From assembly GCF_900184945.1 (NCBI RefSeq), contig NZ_FXYF01000001.1:124001-188000 (forward strand): DNA of 64,000 nt, written 5' to 3'. A program made the position numbers and the translations under genes. Origin of the DNA: Antarctobacter aquimaris (GTDB lineage: Bacteria > Pseudomonadota > Alphaproteobacteria > Rhodobacterales > Rhodobacteraceae). How positions within the stretch are numbered: position 1 is the stretch's first letter; the number at the start of each line of letters is the position of its first letter. This document shows, piece after piece, positions 34,965 through 44,434 of this stretch. The notes under the pieces were generated by a model. It saw only the letters and a list, made by a program, of their open reading frames with translations. It was not told the DNA's origin and made no database searches.

Positions 34965-35626
34965 CAGGGAATCTCCTGCCCGGCATAGTCAAGAAACCGC
35001 CCGGTATCGCGCGCCGACAGCCCCCGCATCACCTCCACCAGCCGTGCGGCGGCTTCGTCCGCCGTCACGGTGGGATGCCGATCCGCGTACTTGCGGGTAA
35101 AGGCGGTTTCCACCGTGCCCGGATGCAGGCAGACGCAGGCCAGCTGCCGATGCGTGCGCGCCAACTCCACCGCCGCCGTGTGCAGCAGCTGGTTCACCCC
35201 CGCCTTGGCCGCGCGGTAGCTGTACCAGCCGCCCAGCCGGTTGTCCCCGATCGACCCGACCCGCGCCGACAAGGCCGCGAACACCGCCCGCCGGTCGCGC
35301 GGCAACAGCGACACGGCGTGTTTCAACACCAGCATCGGCCCCACGGCGTTCAGCAGGTACTGGTCCATCAGCGCCTGCGCGCTCAATGATTTCAACGTCT
35401 TCTCCGGTTTCGCCCCGCCAATCTCCAGCGCGCCGGTGGCGACGAAGACCAACTCATACGGCCCCTCCAGCCGCCGCAGCCCGTCGCGCACGCAGGCCTC
35501 GTCGGTCACGTCGAACCCGCCGCGCGACCGTGACAGCCCGGTCACGGCAACCCCCTGCGCCCGCAGCCGCGCGGCCAGCGCGCCGCCGATCCCGCCACTG
35601 TCCCCGATGATCAATGCCTGTTCCAT
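34961..35626 (-). CDS. SDR-family oxidoreductase linked to the photolyase gene
   Basis: A 221-residue short-chain dehydrogenase of the C-factor-like type. It has a dinucleotide loop GDSGGIGGAL (8-17), a variant of TGxxxGIG, the core NAVGPML, the Ser in ALSARVGSIGDN and the catalytic YRAAK near residue 147. Function is unknown. It precedes cryB with a 4-base overlap, an arrangement that implies a linked role such as pigment/cofactor metabolism or stress response, but that is inference. Repeat copy 3 lies upstream. Confidence 0.85.
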   Translation of the reverse strand: MEQALIIGDSGGIGGALAARLRAQGVAVTGLSRSRGGFDVTDEACVRDGLRRLEGPYELVFVATGALEIGGAKPEKTLKSLSAQALMDQYLLNAVGPMLVLKHAVSLLPRDRRAVFAALSARVGSIGDNRLGGWYSYRAAKAGVNQLLHTAAVELARTHRQLACVCLHPGTVETAFTRKYADRHPTVTADEAAARLVEVMRGLSARDTGRFLDYAGQEIPW

Positions 35627-35683
35627 GACCCGGAGCTAGCGGTGCAGCCCAAGGCTTCAAGCGGCACCACCCCGCGCCCGCAG

Positions 35684-35745
35684 CTTCTTCTTGGCCAAAA
35701 TACCTCCGGGGGAGTCTCCCGCAGGGAGACGGGGGCAGCGCCCCC
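35684..35745. repeat. Dispersed two-hairpin repeat, copy 3
   Basis: Opens CTTCTTCTTGGCC, then AAAATACCTCCGGGGGAG. The variable stem is GTCTCCC / GGGAGAC around GCA, quite unlike copies 1 and 2 yet still fully paired; the second hairpin is the invariant GGGGGC-AGC-GCCCCC. It ends 2 bases before the stop codon of the next minus-strand gene. Confidence 0.78.
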
Positions 35746-35746
35746 T

Positions 35747-36610
35747 CTACCCGAAGATCTCGCGGAACAGCCCGACGTTCTGCCGAAACCCGGCCTCGAA
35801 ATCGCCATCCCCAGGGTGATAGACGCTTTCGAACGACACCACCCCGGCATAGTCCTCCGCCCGCAGCGCCTCCGCCAGCTGCGGGTACTGGCCGGCCAGC
35901 TGCCCCTGCCCCATCGGCCGCACCTCCAGCGTGGCCTTCGGCGTGTCCACCATCACGTCCTTGATGTGGACATGACCGATGTAGCCGTCCCGGAGCACCT
36001 CGTAACCCTCTGGAAAACAAGCCTCATGGCACCAGCAGGCGTTCGCCGGATCCCACAGCACCTTCAGCACGTCCCTGGCCCCCAGGTCGTCGATCAGCCG
36101 CCGCGCCGTCCAGGCGGAATTGACCATCGTGCCGTTGCCGGTCTCCACCACCAGCGTCACGCCCTCGGCCCGCGCCAGGTCCACCGCCGGGGCGATCAGC
36201 GGCAGCATCGCGTCCCAGGCGCCGTGCGCCACGTTCCACTTTTCCGCGCCGTGCGAGCCCCAGAGGATCTGCTCCTTGCGCGGCGTCATGATCCGCACCA
36301 ACGGGGAACCGAGCACCTGCGCCATGCCGATCACCCGCTTCAGCGCCTCCATGTGCCTGACATGCAGCGCGTCGCCCGGAACATTGTCCTTGGTCATCCC
36401 GGCAAAGATGTGCCGCGACAGGCAGCACACCGGCACCCCCCGCCCGCGCAGCAGCGCGTCCATCTCGCGAACCTGCTGCGGGCTGTGGTCGCCCACCTCG
36501 GCATCCCAGACGAACTGCAACTCGGCATATGTGATGCCGAATTCATCCATGACATCAAGGGTATGCGTCAGGTCCCGGCTGATCCCGTCGCAGATGACGC
36601 CCAGTTTCAT
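35747..36610 (-). CDS. Sugar-phosphate isomerase/epimerase family protein (hydroxypyruvate-isomerase-like TIM barrel)
   Basis: A 287-residue AP-endonuclease-2-type TIM barrel. Metal-ligand-type motifs are seen in order: ETGNGTM near 155, DPANACW near 188, HVHIKDV near 218 and FESVYHPG near 254. Family members isomerise or epimerise keto-acids and sugars. It is the last gene of a three-gene set with an HpaI-type aldolase and a beta-hydroxyacid dehydrogenase, which together fit breakdown of a sugar acid (such as an erythronate or threonate type). The actual substrate is not shown. Confidence 0.82.
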   Translation of the reverse strand: MKLGVICDGISRDLTHTLDVMDEFGITYAELQFVWDAEVGDHSPQQVREMDALLRGRGVPVCCLSRHIFAGMTKDNVPGDALHVRHMEALKRVIGMAQVLGSPLVRIMTPRKEQILWGSHGAEKWNVAHGAWDAMLPLIAPAVDLARAEGVTLVVETGNGTMVNSAWTARRLIDDLGARDVLKVLWDPANACWCHEACFPEGYEVLRDGYIGHVHIKDVMVDTPKATLEVRPMGQGQLAGQYPQLAEALRAEDYAGVVSFESVYHPGDGDFEAGFRQNVGLFREIFG

Positions 36611-36622
36611 GCCGCGCGCCCC

Positions 36623-37531
36623 TCAGTCACGGCGCTTGGCCTCGGCCCGGTGCAGTTCCGCGCCGACGATCTCCTCGATGACCCTGGTGCAGATCCAGTT
36701 GTCGCCTTGCGGATACCTTGTCCGCCCGGCGGTAAAGATCTGCATCGCGGCGGCGGCGGTGTGCAGCGGCACGCCCAGTTCCTCGCCCAGGTCCATCGAG
36801 ATGGTCAGGTCCTTGTGCATGGTGTTGATGTGGCTGCCGGTGCCCTCGAAACGGCGGTCGATGATCTTTTCCAGCGCGTTGTTCACCACGCCGCAGCCGC
36901 CGGAGGAGGTCGAGAAGACGTCGAGGATCACCTGCCCCGGCACCCCCGCCTTGGCCGCCAGCGCCGCCGCCTCGAAGGTGGCCGAGAACATCGACCCCAG
37001 CAGCGATTGCAGGCAGGCCTTGACGGTCTGGCCCTCACCCGGGCGGGTGCCGACGCGGTGGATGTTGGCGCTGACCGCCTGCATCGCCGGGGCAAAGCGG
37101 TCCAGCACGTCACCCGGTGCGGCGGCCATCATAGTCAAAGTCCCGGATTGCGCGCCGGGGTAGCCGCCCGACACCGGGCTGTCGATCAGATGCACGCCGC
37201 TGCCCTCCATCGCCGCGCCGATCTCGCGCGCGTCGATCGGTTTCACCGTGGCGCTCAGGATCACGCAGCCGCCCCTGGGCAGGGTGTCGCGCAGCCCGTC
37301 AGGGCCCAGGATCACGTCCCTGGCCTCGGCCCCCGTCATCACCATGACAAAGACCACGTCGGAGGCGCGCCCGACATCGCCCCTTCCGGCCTTGGGCTGG
37401 GCGCCCATCCCGGCCAGCGAGGCCGTGCGTTGCGTGATCAGGTCATAGCCGCAGGTCTCGAACCCCGCCTTGGCCAGGTTCTTGGCCAGACCCGACCCCA
37501 TGTCGCCAATACCGATGACGCCTGCGCACAT
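36623..37531 (-). CDS. Beta-hydroxyacid dehydrogenase (3-hydroxyisobutyrate / L-threonate dehydrogenase type)
   Basis: A 302-residue NAD(P)-dependent dehydrogenase. The cofactor motif is VIGIGDMGSGLAKNLAKAG (5-23), the substrate motif DSPVSGGYPGAQSG near 116, and the catalytic lysine is in GEGQTVKACLQ near 170. It lies 12 bases upstream of the isomerase gene and 64 bases after the aldolase gene. In known pathways (LtnD/OtnI type) these enzymes oxidise four-carbon acid sugars; this role is plausible but inferred. Confidence 0.85.
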   Translation of the reverse strand: MCAGVIGIGDMGSGLAKNLAKAGFETCGYDLITQRTASLAGMGAQPKAGRGDVGRASDVVFVMVMTGAEARDVILGPDGLRDTLPRGGCVILSATVKPIDAREIGAAMEGSGVHLIDSPVSGGYPGAQSGTLTMMAAAPGDVLDRFAPAMQAVSANIHRVGTRPGEGQTVKACLQSLLGSMFSATFEAAALAAKAGVPGQVILDVFSTSSGGCGVVNNALEKIIDRRFEGTGSHINTMHKDLTISMDLGEELGVPLHTAAAAMQIFTAGRTRYPQGDNWICTRVIEEIVGAELHRAEAKRRD

Positions 37532-37595
37532 CTCCGTCTCCTCCCCTGGATTTTCGCCCAGCTTAGCGGCGGAAAAGGACGGCGCGAGGAAATTT

Positions 37596-38342
37596 TCAGC
37601 CGCGCGAGAGGCCCCGCTTCAGCGCCACGAGGTCCAGGTCCTCGGTGATGAAGCTTGCCCCGGCCTCCACCGCCCTTGCGCCAAAGTCGCGGTCCAGCGT
37701 CAGCAACCCGGCCGGAAGCCCCGCCGCGCGGATGCGGCGGATGCCGTCCAGCACGGCGGCGATCACCTCGGGGTGCGACGGCTGACCTGGATAGCCCATC
37801 GAGGCGGCAAGGTCCGCTGGCCCGATGAAGATGCCGTCGATGCCCGGCACCGCCGCCATCGCCTCCAGCCGGCCCAGCGCCTCAGCGGTCTCGGCCTGGA
37901 TGATCAGGCAAATCTCATCGCGCGCGCGGGCGTGGTAGCCTTCGATCCGGGTGAACCCGGTGGCCCGCGTCATGCCCGCCACGCCGCGGATGCCCCTTGG
38001 TGGATAGTCCACCGCCTGGGCGGCCTGGGCGGCTTCGTCCTCGTTCTGGACGTAGGGAACCACCAGCGTCTGGATGCCGATGTCCAGCAGGCGCTTGATC
38101 TCGGCCGCATTCAGGCAGGACGGCCGCGCCAGCGCGGAAACCGGATAGGGCGCCACCGCCTGCGCCAGGGGCAGCACGCGGATCGGGTCGATCGGCGAAT
38201 GCTCGCAGTCGAACAGCAACCAGTCAAAGCCGCAGCCTGCCATCATCTCGGCCGCCAGCGGATCGGACAGGCTGCACCAGATGCCGCGCTGCAACCGCCC
38301 CTCGCGAATCGCCGCCTTGAAGGCGTTCTTCTTCAGGTCCAT
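37596..38342 (-). CDS. HpcH/HpaI-family class II aldolase
   Basis: A 248-residue metal-dependent aldolase that splits or joins 2-keto-3-deoxy acids with pyruvate. His48 in FDCEHSPID is the base; the metal ligands are in IIQAETAEAL and GPADLAASMG, with VVPYVQ lining the barrel. The fold matches HpaI/RhmA/GarL. It is first in the minus-strand operon; the gene upstream (mrpA) is divergent across 505 bases. Substrate is open, but the neighbours suggest sugar-acid catabolism. Confidence 0.87.
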   Translation of the reverse strand: MDLKKNAFKAAIREGRLQRGIWCSLSDPLAAEMMAGCGFDWLLFDCEHSPIDPIRVLPLAQAVAPYPVSALARPSCLNAAEIKRLLDIGIQTLVVPYVQNEDEAAQAAQAVDYPPRGIRGVAGMTRATGFTRIEGYHARARDEICLIIQAETAEALGRLEAMAAVPGIDGIFIGPADLAASMGYPGQPSHPEVIAAVLDGIRRIRAAGLPAGLLTLDRDFGARAVEAGASFITEDLDLVALKRGLSRG

Positions 38343-38847
38343 GGATCGTCCTCCCCCGGTGTCCGCCCGGACCCTAGACGCAAGCCGGGGCCAGTGGCAA
38401 ACGCGAATGCCGTGGCGCCCGGCGCGAGGGCGTCAGGGGCACAGAACGCAGCCCGAACGGCCCTTTCCGCCCCATGTTTGGGTCATGTTGGCGCTAAACC
38501 AGTGCGAAATTATCAGGTTTGACCTTGCGGCCAGCGCCCCGCACCCCACTATTAGGGCGGAAACGCGCGGAACACCGCGCGAGGGACAGGGACACAGCCG
38601 CGTCGTGACGCATCCGACGATCATCACAAGTGGACGCGCGCAGCGCATGAACCGAACCTCGTTCGGCCTGTTCCGCTTCTGTCCCTGCGGCCTCCGCGAT
38701 CCCTGGACATCGCTGCGACGGCGTTGAATCGCCGGCATCCTGCTGTTGTGCCACCGCGCCAGACGCGCGGCCTTTGTGCAAAGCTCGTTGCAATCCGGTC
38801 CGGCTTTTCGGACAAACCCTTAATGTTTCGATCCAGCGGAGACGCGT
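38343..38847. other. 505-base gap between the HpaI aldolase and mrpA
   Basis: No convincing long gene is seen. A 26-codon reading frame (38647-38727, MNRTSFGLFRFCPCG) is Cys/Phe/Arg-rich and could be a leader peptide, but it has no clear ribosome site. A GTCCG-CTTTT-type hairpin (GTCCGGCTTTTCGGAC) lies 35-50 bases before mrpA. Weak promoter-like TTGACC and TTGCAA hexamers are present without good partners. A regulated long leader for the mrp operon is possible. Confidence 0.5.
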
Positions 38848-41712
38848 ATGACCACTGAGAGCAGTCTTCTCCCCATCATCGCGCTGCTGCCCTTCCTCGG
38901 CGCCCTTGTCCCCGGGATCATGATCCGGGCAGGACGCAACGCCACCGCCAGTTTCACCGCCGTGCCGACGGTCCTGGCGCTGGTGATGCTGGGCACGCTG
39001 ACGCCGGGGGTGATGGAGGGCACGGTCTACACCTGGTCCATGCCCTGGTTGCCGCAACTGGGGCTGGAGGCGGCGTTCTTCCTCGACGGGCTGGGTCTGA
39101 TGTTTGCCTGCATGATCCTGGGCGTCGGCCTGCTGATCACGCTCTATGCCCGCTACTACCTGTCGGGCGAGGATCCGGTGGGCCAGTTCTACACCTACCT
39201 GCTGCTGTTCCAGGGCGCGATGCTGGGCATCGTGATTTCGGACAACATCCTGCTTTTGCTGGTGTTCTGGGAACTGACCTCGCTGTCGTCCTTCCTGCTG
39301 ATCGGCTATTGGAAACACCTGCCCGAAGGCCGCCAGGGCGCGCGCATGGCGCTGACCGTGACCGGCGCCGGGGGTCTGGCGATGATCGGCGGGATGCTGA
39401 TCCTGGGCAACATCGCCGGCAGCTACAACCTGACCGACATCCTCGCCGCAGGCGACGCGATCAAGGCGTCCGAATGGTACACGCCTGCGCTGATCCTGAT
39501 CCTGCTGGGCGCCTTCACCAAGTCGGCGCAGTTCCCGTTCCACTTCTGGTTGCCGCACGCCATGGCCGCGCCCACGCCGGTGTCGGCCTACCTGCACTCG
39601 GCCACCATGGTGAAGGCGGGCGTCTTCCTGATGGCGCGCATGTGGCCCGCGCTGGCGGGCACGGACATGTGGTTCTACCTGGTGGCCACCACCGGCCTGA
39701 TCACCATGGTCATGGCGGCGATCATCGCGCTGTTCAAGGATGACCTGAAGGGCCTCTTGGCGTTTTCCACCGTGTCGCACCTGGGCCTGCTGACCATGCT
39801 GCTGGGCTTTGGCACCGAGGCGGCGGCGATCGCGGCGGTGTTTCACATCCTCAACCACCTGACCTTCAAGGCGGCGCTCTTCATGACCGCCGGCATCATC
39901 GACCACGAGGCCCACACCCGCGACATCAAGCGGCTGGGCGGGCTGGCGAAACTGATGCCCATCACGGCGGTGATCGGCGTGGTCGCGGCGCTGTCGATGG
40001 CCGGCATCCCGCTGTTCAACGGCTTCCTGTCCAAGGAATTGATGCTGGAGGAAGCGTCGCACACCGTCTGGTGGGAAAACCCCTGGATCGTGCCCGCGCT
40101 GGCGACGCTGGGCGCGGTGTTCTCGGTGGCCTACTCGTTCCGCTTCATCTTTCACGTCTTTGGCGGCCCGGTGCGTGACGACTACCCGCACAAGCCGCAC
40201 GATCCGCCCGCCGGCATGTGGCTGTCGCCCGCGTTCCTGTGCATCTTCGTGGTGCTGATCGGTGTCGCGCCCTTCCTGGCCGAGCCGGTGGTGAACATGG
40301 CGGCGACCGCCGTCACCGGGCACCAGACCCACGCGCATCTGAAGCTGTGGCACGGCCTGACGCCCGCGCTTTACATGTCCATCATCGCGGTGGTCGCCGG
40401 CGCGGTCATCCTGCTGCTGCACCGTCCGCTGGATGCCGCCTGGATCAAGGCCGGGCCGTTCTACGCCAAGACCGCCTTTGACGCGGTCATCGCCGGGGCG
40501 GTGCGCCTGTCGCGCGGCATCTCGGACACGTTGCATGATGGCGCGCTCAGCCGATACCTGGCGATCTTTGTCGCCGCGACGCTGGCGGCGGGCTTCATCG
40601 CCTTCAGCGGCGGCGAGCTGGGCCCGCAGACGCGCGAACTGACGCCGGTGCCGCCGGTGGTCTGGGTCGGCTGGGTGCTGATGCTGACCGCCACGGCGCT
40701 GGTCACCTTCCAGCATCACCAGCGCTATCGTTCGCTGGTGGTGATCGGGGTCATCGGGCTGATGGTGTCGGCCGGGTTCGTCTATATCTCGGCGCCCGAC
40801 CTGGCGCTGACGCAGATCTCGGTCGAGACGGTGACCATCATGCTGCTGCTGCTGGCGCTGCACTTCCTGCCCAAGACGACGCCGGTCGAAAGCTCGGCCG
40901 GGCGGCGCGCGCTGGACGGCGGCATCGCCATCGCCGCCGGTCTCGGCGTGGCGGCGCTGTGCTTTGCCTTCATGACGCGCGATTTCGACTCGATCTCGGG
41001 CTATCACCTGGCCAATTCCTACAAGGAAGGCGGTGGCACCAACGTGGTGAACGTGATCCTCGTCGACTTCCGGGGCTATGACACCTACGGCGAAATCATC
41101 GTGCTGGGCATCGCGGGCCTCGCCATCTTTGCCCTGATGGAGGCGCTGCTGTCCGGACCGGCCGGGGCGCGGCTGCGCAACTCCGGCTACAACTGGGACC
41201 GCTCCGCCGACCGTCATCCGCTGATGATGGTGGTGGCGACGCGGGTGATGATGCCCATCGCCATCATGGTCGGCATCTACATCTTCCTGCGCGGGCACAA
41301 CCAGCCGGGCGGCGGGTTCGTCGCAGGACTTGTGGTCTCCATCGCGTTGCTGATGCAGTACATGGCCTCGGGCTTTGCCTGGACGACGCGGCGGCAGAGG
41401 ATCGAGTATCACGCCATGATCGGCTGGGGGGTCGTCATCGCCGGGTTGACCGGCGCGGGGGCCTGGCTGTCGGGCACGCCGTTCCTGACCTCGGCCTATG
41501 GCTATGTGCACATCCCGCCGATCGAGGAATTCGAACTGGCCACCGCGGCGCTGTTCGACCTGGGCGTGTTCCTGACCGTGCTGGGCGCGGTGATGCTGAT
41601 GCTGTTCAGCCTCAGCCGCATGGCCCGCCACGCCGGAGAGACGGTGAACCCCGAACCGATGGACTACGACCCGTCGCGCCCCGCGAAACTGATCGGGAAA
41701 GGAGAGGCCTGA
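38848..41712 (+). CDS. mrpA: Mrp-type Na+/H+ antiporter subunit A (with fused B-like domain)
   Basis: The largest subunit of the Mrp multi-subunit cation/proton antiporter, related to complex I NuoL. The 954-residue protein has about 20 membrane helices. Its proton-channel core includes ELTSLSSFLLIGYW near 150 and the Lys-bearing TKSAQFPFHFWLPHAMAAPTPVSAYLHSATMVKAG region (about 228-262). The C-terminal part (about 740-940, with LRGHNQPGGGFVAGLV) is the MrpB-like segment, so no separate mrpB exists. GGAG precedes ATG 38848. It heads the operon mrpA,C,D,E,F,G. Confidence 0.95.
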   Translation: MTTESSLLPIIALLPFLGALVPGIMIRAGRNATASFTAVPTVLALVMLGTLTPGVMEGTVYTWSMPWLPQLGLEAAFFLDGLGLMFACMILGVGLLITLYARYYLSGEDPVGQFYTYLLLFQGAMLGIVISDNILLLLVFWELTSLSSFLLIGYWKHLPEGRQGARMALTVTGAGGLAMIGGMLILGNIAGSYNLTDILAAGDAIKASEWYTPALILILLGAFTKSAQFPFHFWLPHAMAAPTPVSAYLHSATMVKAGVFLMARMWPALAGTDMWFYLVATTGLITMVMAAIIALFKDDLKGLLAFSTVSHLGLLTMLLGFGTEAAAIAAVFHILNHLTFKAALFMTAGIIDHEAHTRDIKRLGGLAKLMPITAVIGVVAALSMAGIPLFNGFLSKELMLEEASHTVWWENPWIVPALATLGAVFSVAYSFRFIFHVFGGPVRDDYPHKPHDPPAGMWLSPAFLCIFVVLIGVAPFLAEPVVNMAATAVTGHQTHAHLKLWHGLTPALYMSIIAVVAGAVILLLHRPLDAAWIKAGPFYAKTAFDAVIAGAVRLSRGISDTLHDGALSRYLAIFVAATLAAGFIAFSGGELGPQTRELTPVPPVVWVGWVLMLTATALVTFQHHQRYRSLVVIGVIGLMVSAGFVYISAPDLALTQISVETVTIMLLLLALHFLPKTTPVESSAGRRALDGGIAIAAGLGVAALCFAFMTRDFDSISGYHLANSYKEGGGTNVVNVILVDFRGYDTYGEIIVLGIAGLAIFALMEALLSGPAGARLRNSGYNWDRSADRHPLMMVVATRVMMPIAIMVGIYIFLRGHNQPGGGFVAGLVVSIALLMQYMASGFAWTTRRQRIEYHAMIGWGVVIAGLTGAGAWLSGTPFLTSAYGYVHIPPIEEFELATAALFDLGVFLTVLGAVMLMLFSLSRMARHAGETVNPEPMDYDPSRPAKLIGKGEA

Positions 41713-41713
41713 G

Positions 41714-42064
41714 ATGGAATTCGTCGTCGCAAGCGCCGTCGGCGCGCTGACCGCGGGCGGGGTCTACCTGATCCTCCGCCTGCGCGCCTTCCCGGTGATC
41801 CTGGGCCTGTCGCTGCTGTCCTATGCGGTCAACGTCTTCCTGGTGTCGACCGGGCGGCTGACCGTCAACGCCCCGCCGGTGCTGAATAAATACGCCGAAG
41901 TCACTTACACCGACCCGCTGCCGCAGGCGCTGGTGCTGACCGCCATCGTGATCTCATTCGGCATGACCGCCGTGCTGGTGATGTTCGCGCTGGGGGCCTA
42001 CCTCGAGGCGGGACATGACAAGATCGACATGACCGAGACCGCAGAAAAGGACGACACGGCATGA
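41714..42064 (+). CDS. mrpC: Mrp antiporter subunit C (NuoK-like)
   Basis: A 116-residue protein with three membrane helices, related to complex I NuoK. It contains VYLILRLRAFPVILGLSLLSYAVNV (in the first two helices) and DPLPQALVLTAIVISFG, the MrpC/NuoK signature. It begins 1 base after mrpA and its end overlaps mrpD by 4 bases, so the subunits are made in step. Confidence 0.94.
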   Translation: MEFVVASAVGALTAGGVYLILRLRAFPVILGLSLLSYAVNVFLVSTGRLTVNAPPVLNKYAEVTYTDPLPQALVLTAIVISFGMTAVLVMFALGAYLEAGHDKIDMTETAEKDDTA

Positions 42065-43662
42065 ATCACTGGATCATCGCCCCCGTCGTGCTGCCCGCGC
42101 TGATGGCGCCGTTGATCGGCTACGTCATGCGCCACGACATCGTGCTGGCGCGGGTGGCCTCGGTCGCCTCCACGGTGGCTCTGACGCTGATCGCCTTCGG
42201 CCTGACCGTGCTGGCCATGGACGGCGACACCCATGTCTACCGGCTGGGCGACTGGCCGGCGCCCTTTGGCATCGTGCTGGTGCTGGACCGGCTGTCGGCC
42301 ATGATGGTGCTGCTGACCTGCGCGCTGGCGCTGATCGTGCTGTGGCACGCCATCGCCACCGGATGGGACGCGAAGGGGCGGCATTTCCACGCGCTCTACC
42401 AGTTCCAGCTGATGGGGATCTGCGGCGCCTTCCTGACCGGCGACGCCTTTAACCTGTTCGTGTTCTTCGAGGTGCTGCTGATCGCCTCCTATGGCCTGAT
42501 GGTCCATTCGGGCGGCGAACAGCGGGTGCGGGCGGGCCTGCAATACCTGGTGATGAACCTGGGCGGATCGACCCTGTTCCTGTTCGCGCTTGGCACCATG
42601 TACGCCACCACAGGCACGCTCAACATCGCCGACCTCGCGGTGAAGGTGCCGCAACTGAGTCCGGGCGATGCGGCGATGGTGCGCGTCGCCGCGGTGCTGC
42701 TGCTGATCGTCTTCATGATCAAGGCCTCGCTGTTCCCGGTGCAGTTCTGGCTGCCCGGCACCTATTCCAACGCCCCCGCGCCCGTCGCGGCGCTGTTCGC
42801 CATCATGACCAAGGTGGGCGCCTATGCGATCATCCGCGTGCACACCATCGCCTTTTCCGGCGGCGCGACCGAAGGGATGGTGTCCGAATGGCTGTTCCCG
42901 GCGGCGCTTGTCACCGTGGCGCTGGGCGCTTTCGGCGTGCTGGCGGCGCGGCGGCTGATGCCGCTGATCGCCTTTTCGGTCATCGGGTCGATGGGGACAC
43001 TGATGCTGGCCGTGGGCGCGATGGAGGCCTACGCGATGGAAACCGCGCTGTATTACCTGGTGCATTCCACCTTTTCTGCGGCGGCGCTGTTTCTGATGGC
43101 GGACCTGGTGATCACGCGGCGCGGGTCGGACGTGCTGACCGTGATGCCGCCGGTGGTGCAGAACGGGCTGTTCGCGGCGCTGTTCTTTGCCGCAGCCATC
43201 GCCATGGTGGGGATGCCGCCGCTGTCGGGCTTTCTGGGCAAGCTGCTGATCCTCGACGCGCTGCGCGACCCCGCGCTGATGCCCTGGGCCTGGAGCGGTA
43301 TCCTCGCCGGCTCGCTGGTGACCATCGTCGGCTTTTCCCGCGCGGGCAGCATCCTGTTCTGGAAAAGCACCGCCGCCGCCGTGCCCGAGGGCACCGGCCC
43401 GATCGACGCCGACCCCCTGCCGCCCAACGCCACCGGGTCCGAGATCGCGCCCAGCCTGGTGCTGGTCGCGCTGCTGGTGGCGCTGGCGGCCGCGGCCGGC
43501 CCGGTGACAGGCTACATGCGCGACGCCTCGGCCCAGCTGTTCGAACCGCAGCAATACATCGACACCGTGCTTGCCCCGGTCGAAAAGCCCAAGGACGAGC
43601 CCGAAGCCGACGCCCACGCCGACCCGCACGCGGCCGACGCCGCCAAGGACAAGGATCACTGA
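42061..43662 (+). CDS. mrpD: Mrp antiporter subunit D (NuoN/NuoM-like)
   Basis: A 533-residue membrane protein with about 14 helices, a proton-translocating homologue of complex I NuoM/NuoN. Visible is the conserved loop IKASLFPVQFWLPGTYSNAPAPV with its lysine near residue 222, the FFEVLLIASYGLM segment and MPPLSGFLGKLLILDAL near 385. The C-terminal tail is Asp/Ala/His-rich and soluble, and may be specific to this lineage. It overlaps mrpC by 4 bases. Confidence 0.95.
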   Translation: MNHWIIAPVVLPALMAPLIGYVMRHDIVLARVASVASTVALTLIAFGLTVLAMDGDTHVYRLGDWPAPFGIVLVLDRLSAMMVLLTCALALIVLWHAIATGWDAKGRHFHALYQFQLMGICGAFLTGDAFNLFVFFEVLLIASYGLMVHSGGEQRVRAGLQYLVMNLGGSTLFLFALGTMYATTGTLNIADLAVKVPQLSPGDAAMVRVAAVLLLIVFMIKASLFPVQFWLPGTYSNAPAPVAALFAIMTKVGAYAIIRVHTIAFSGGATEGMVSEWLFPAALVTVALGAFGVLAARRLMPLIAFSVIGSMGTLMLAVGAMEAYAMETALYYLVHSTFSAAALFLMADLVITRRGSDVLTVMPPVVQNGLFAALFFAAAIAMVGMPPLSGFLGKLLILDALRDPALMPWAWSGILAGSLVTIVGFSRAGSILFWKSTAAAVPEGTGPIDADPLPPNATGSEIAPSLVLVALLVALAAAAGPVTGYMRDASAQLFEPQQYIDTVLAPVEKPKDEPEADAHADPHAADAAKDKDH

Positions 43663-43665
43663 GCC

Positions 43666-44157
43666 ATGCTGAAGCGTCTCTTCGCCCATCCGCTGCTCAG
43701 CCTGACCCTGCTGGTGGTCTGGCTGATGCTGGTCAACAAGGTCACGGTCGGCAACCTTTTGCTGGGCGGCTTCCTGGCCATCCTGGTGCCGTCCCTCACC
43801 GCACCCTACTGGCCCGGGCGGCCGCAGCTGAAACGGCCGTTCCTGGCGGTGCCCTACGTGCTGCTGGTGATCTGGGACATCGTCGTGGCGAACGTGCAGG
43901 TCGCCCTGATCATCCTGTTCAAGCCGCGCGCGCAGATCCATTCGCAGTGGGTGCTGGTACCGCTGGACCTGACCTCGGCCGAGGCGATCACCGTGCTGGC
44001 CGGGACCATCACCATGACGCCGGGCACCGTTTCGGCGCTGGTCTCGGCCGATGGCACCTCGCTGCTGGTGCATTGCCTGCACACGGATGACCCCGACGGC
44101 GTCCGCGATGACATCAAGTCCCGTTACGAGGCCCGGCTCAAGGAGATTTTCGGATGA
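43666..44157 (+). CDS. mrpE: Mrp antiporter subunit E
   Basis: A 163-residue membrane protein with two N-terminal helices and the conserved C-terminal MrpE domain (VVANVQVALIILFKP, LTSAEAITVLAGTITMTPGT). MrpE has no complex I relative and is needed for assembly or activity. It lies 3 bases after mrpD and overlaps mrpF by 4 bases. Confidence 0.94.
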   Translation: MLKRLFAHPLLSLTLLVVWLMLVNKVTVGNLLLGGFLAILVPSLTAPYWPGRPQLKRPFLAVPYVLLVIWDIVVANVQVALIILFKPRAQIHSQWVLVPLDLTSAEAITVLAGTITMTPGTVSALVSADGTSLLVHCLHTDDPDGVRDDIKSRYEARLKEIFG

Positions 44158-44423
44158 TCACCTATGCGCTCTACTTTGCCTTCGGCTGCTTTGGCCTGGC
44201 GCTGCTGTTCAATCTCTGGCGGATTTACCAGGGACCGGGCCAGGCGGACCGCGTGCTCGCGCTCGACACCATGGTCATCAACGTGATCTCGCTGCTGGTC
44301 CTGTACGGCATCCTGCAAGAGACCGCGATCTACTTCGAAGCCTCCATGCTGGTCGCCATGGTCGGCTTCGTCTCCACCGTCGCCTATTGCCGCTTTCTTC
44401 TGCGCGGCGACATCATCGAGTGA
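44154..44423 (+). CDS. mrpF: Mrp antiporter subunit F
   Basis: An 89-residue three-helix protein. The family motif GPGQADRVLALDTMVINVISL (read in two parts around residues 25-45) and the acidic residue in YFEASMLVAMVGFVSTVA fit MrpF. Its start overlaps mrpE by 4 bases and mrpG follows 11 bases later. Confidence 0.93.
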   Translation: MITYALYFAFGCFGLALLFNLWRIYQGPGQADRVLALDTMVINVISLLVLYGILQETAIYFEASMLVAMVGFVSTVAYCRFLLRGDIIE

Positions 44424-44434
44424 AGGAGACACAG

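Noticed and set aside
38494-41631. A 1045-codon minus-strand frame opposite mrpA
   Set aside because: His/Gln/Gly/Arg-rich antisense translation with no domain; mrpA on the plus strand is certain.
41998-44082. A 694-codon minus-strand frame opposite mrpD/mrpE
   Set aside because: Same GC-driven antisense artefact; coding motifs are on the plus strand.
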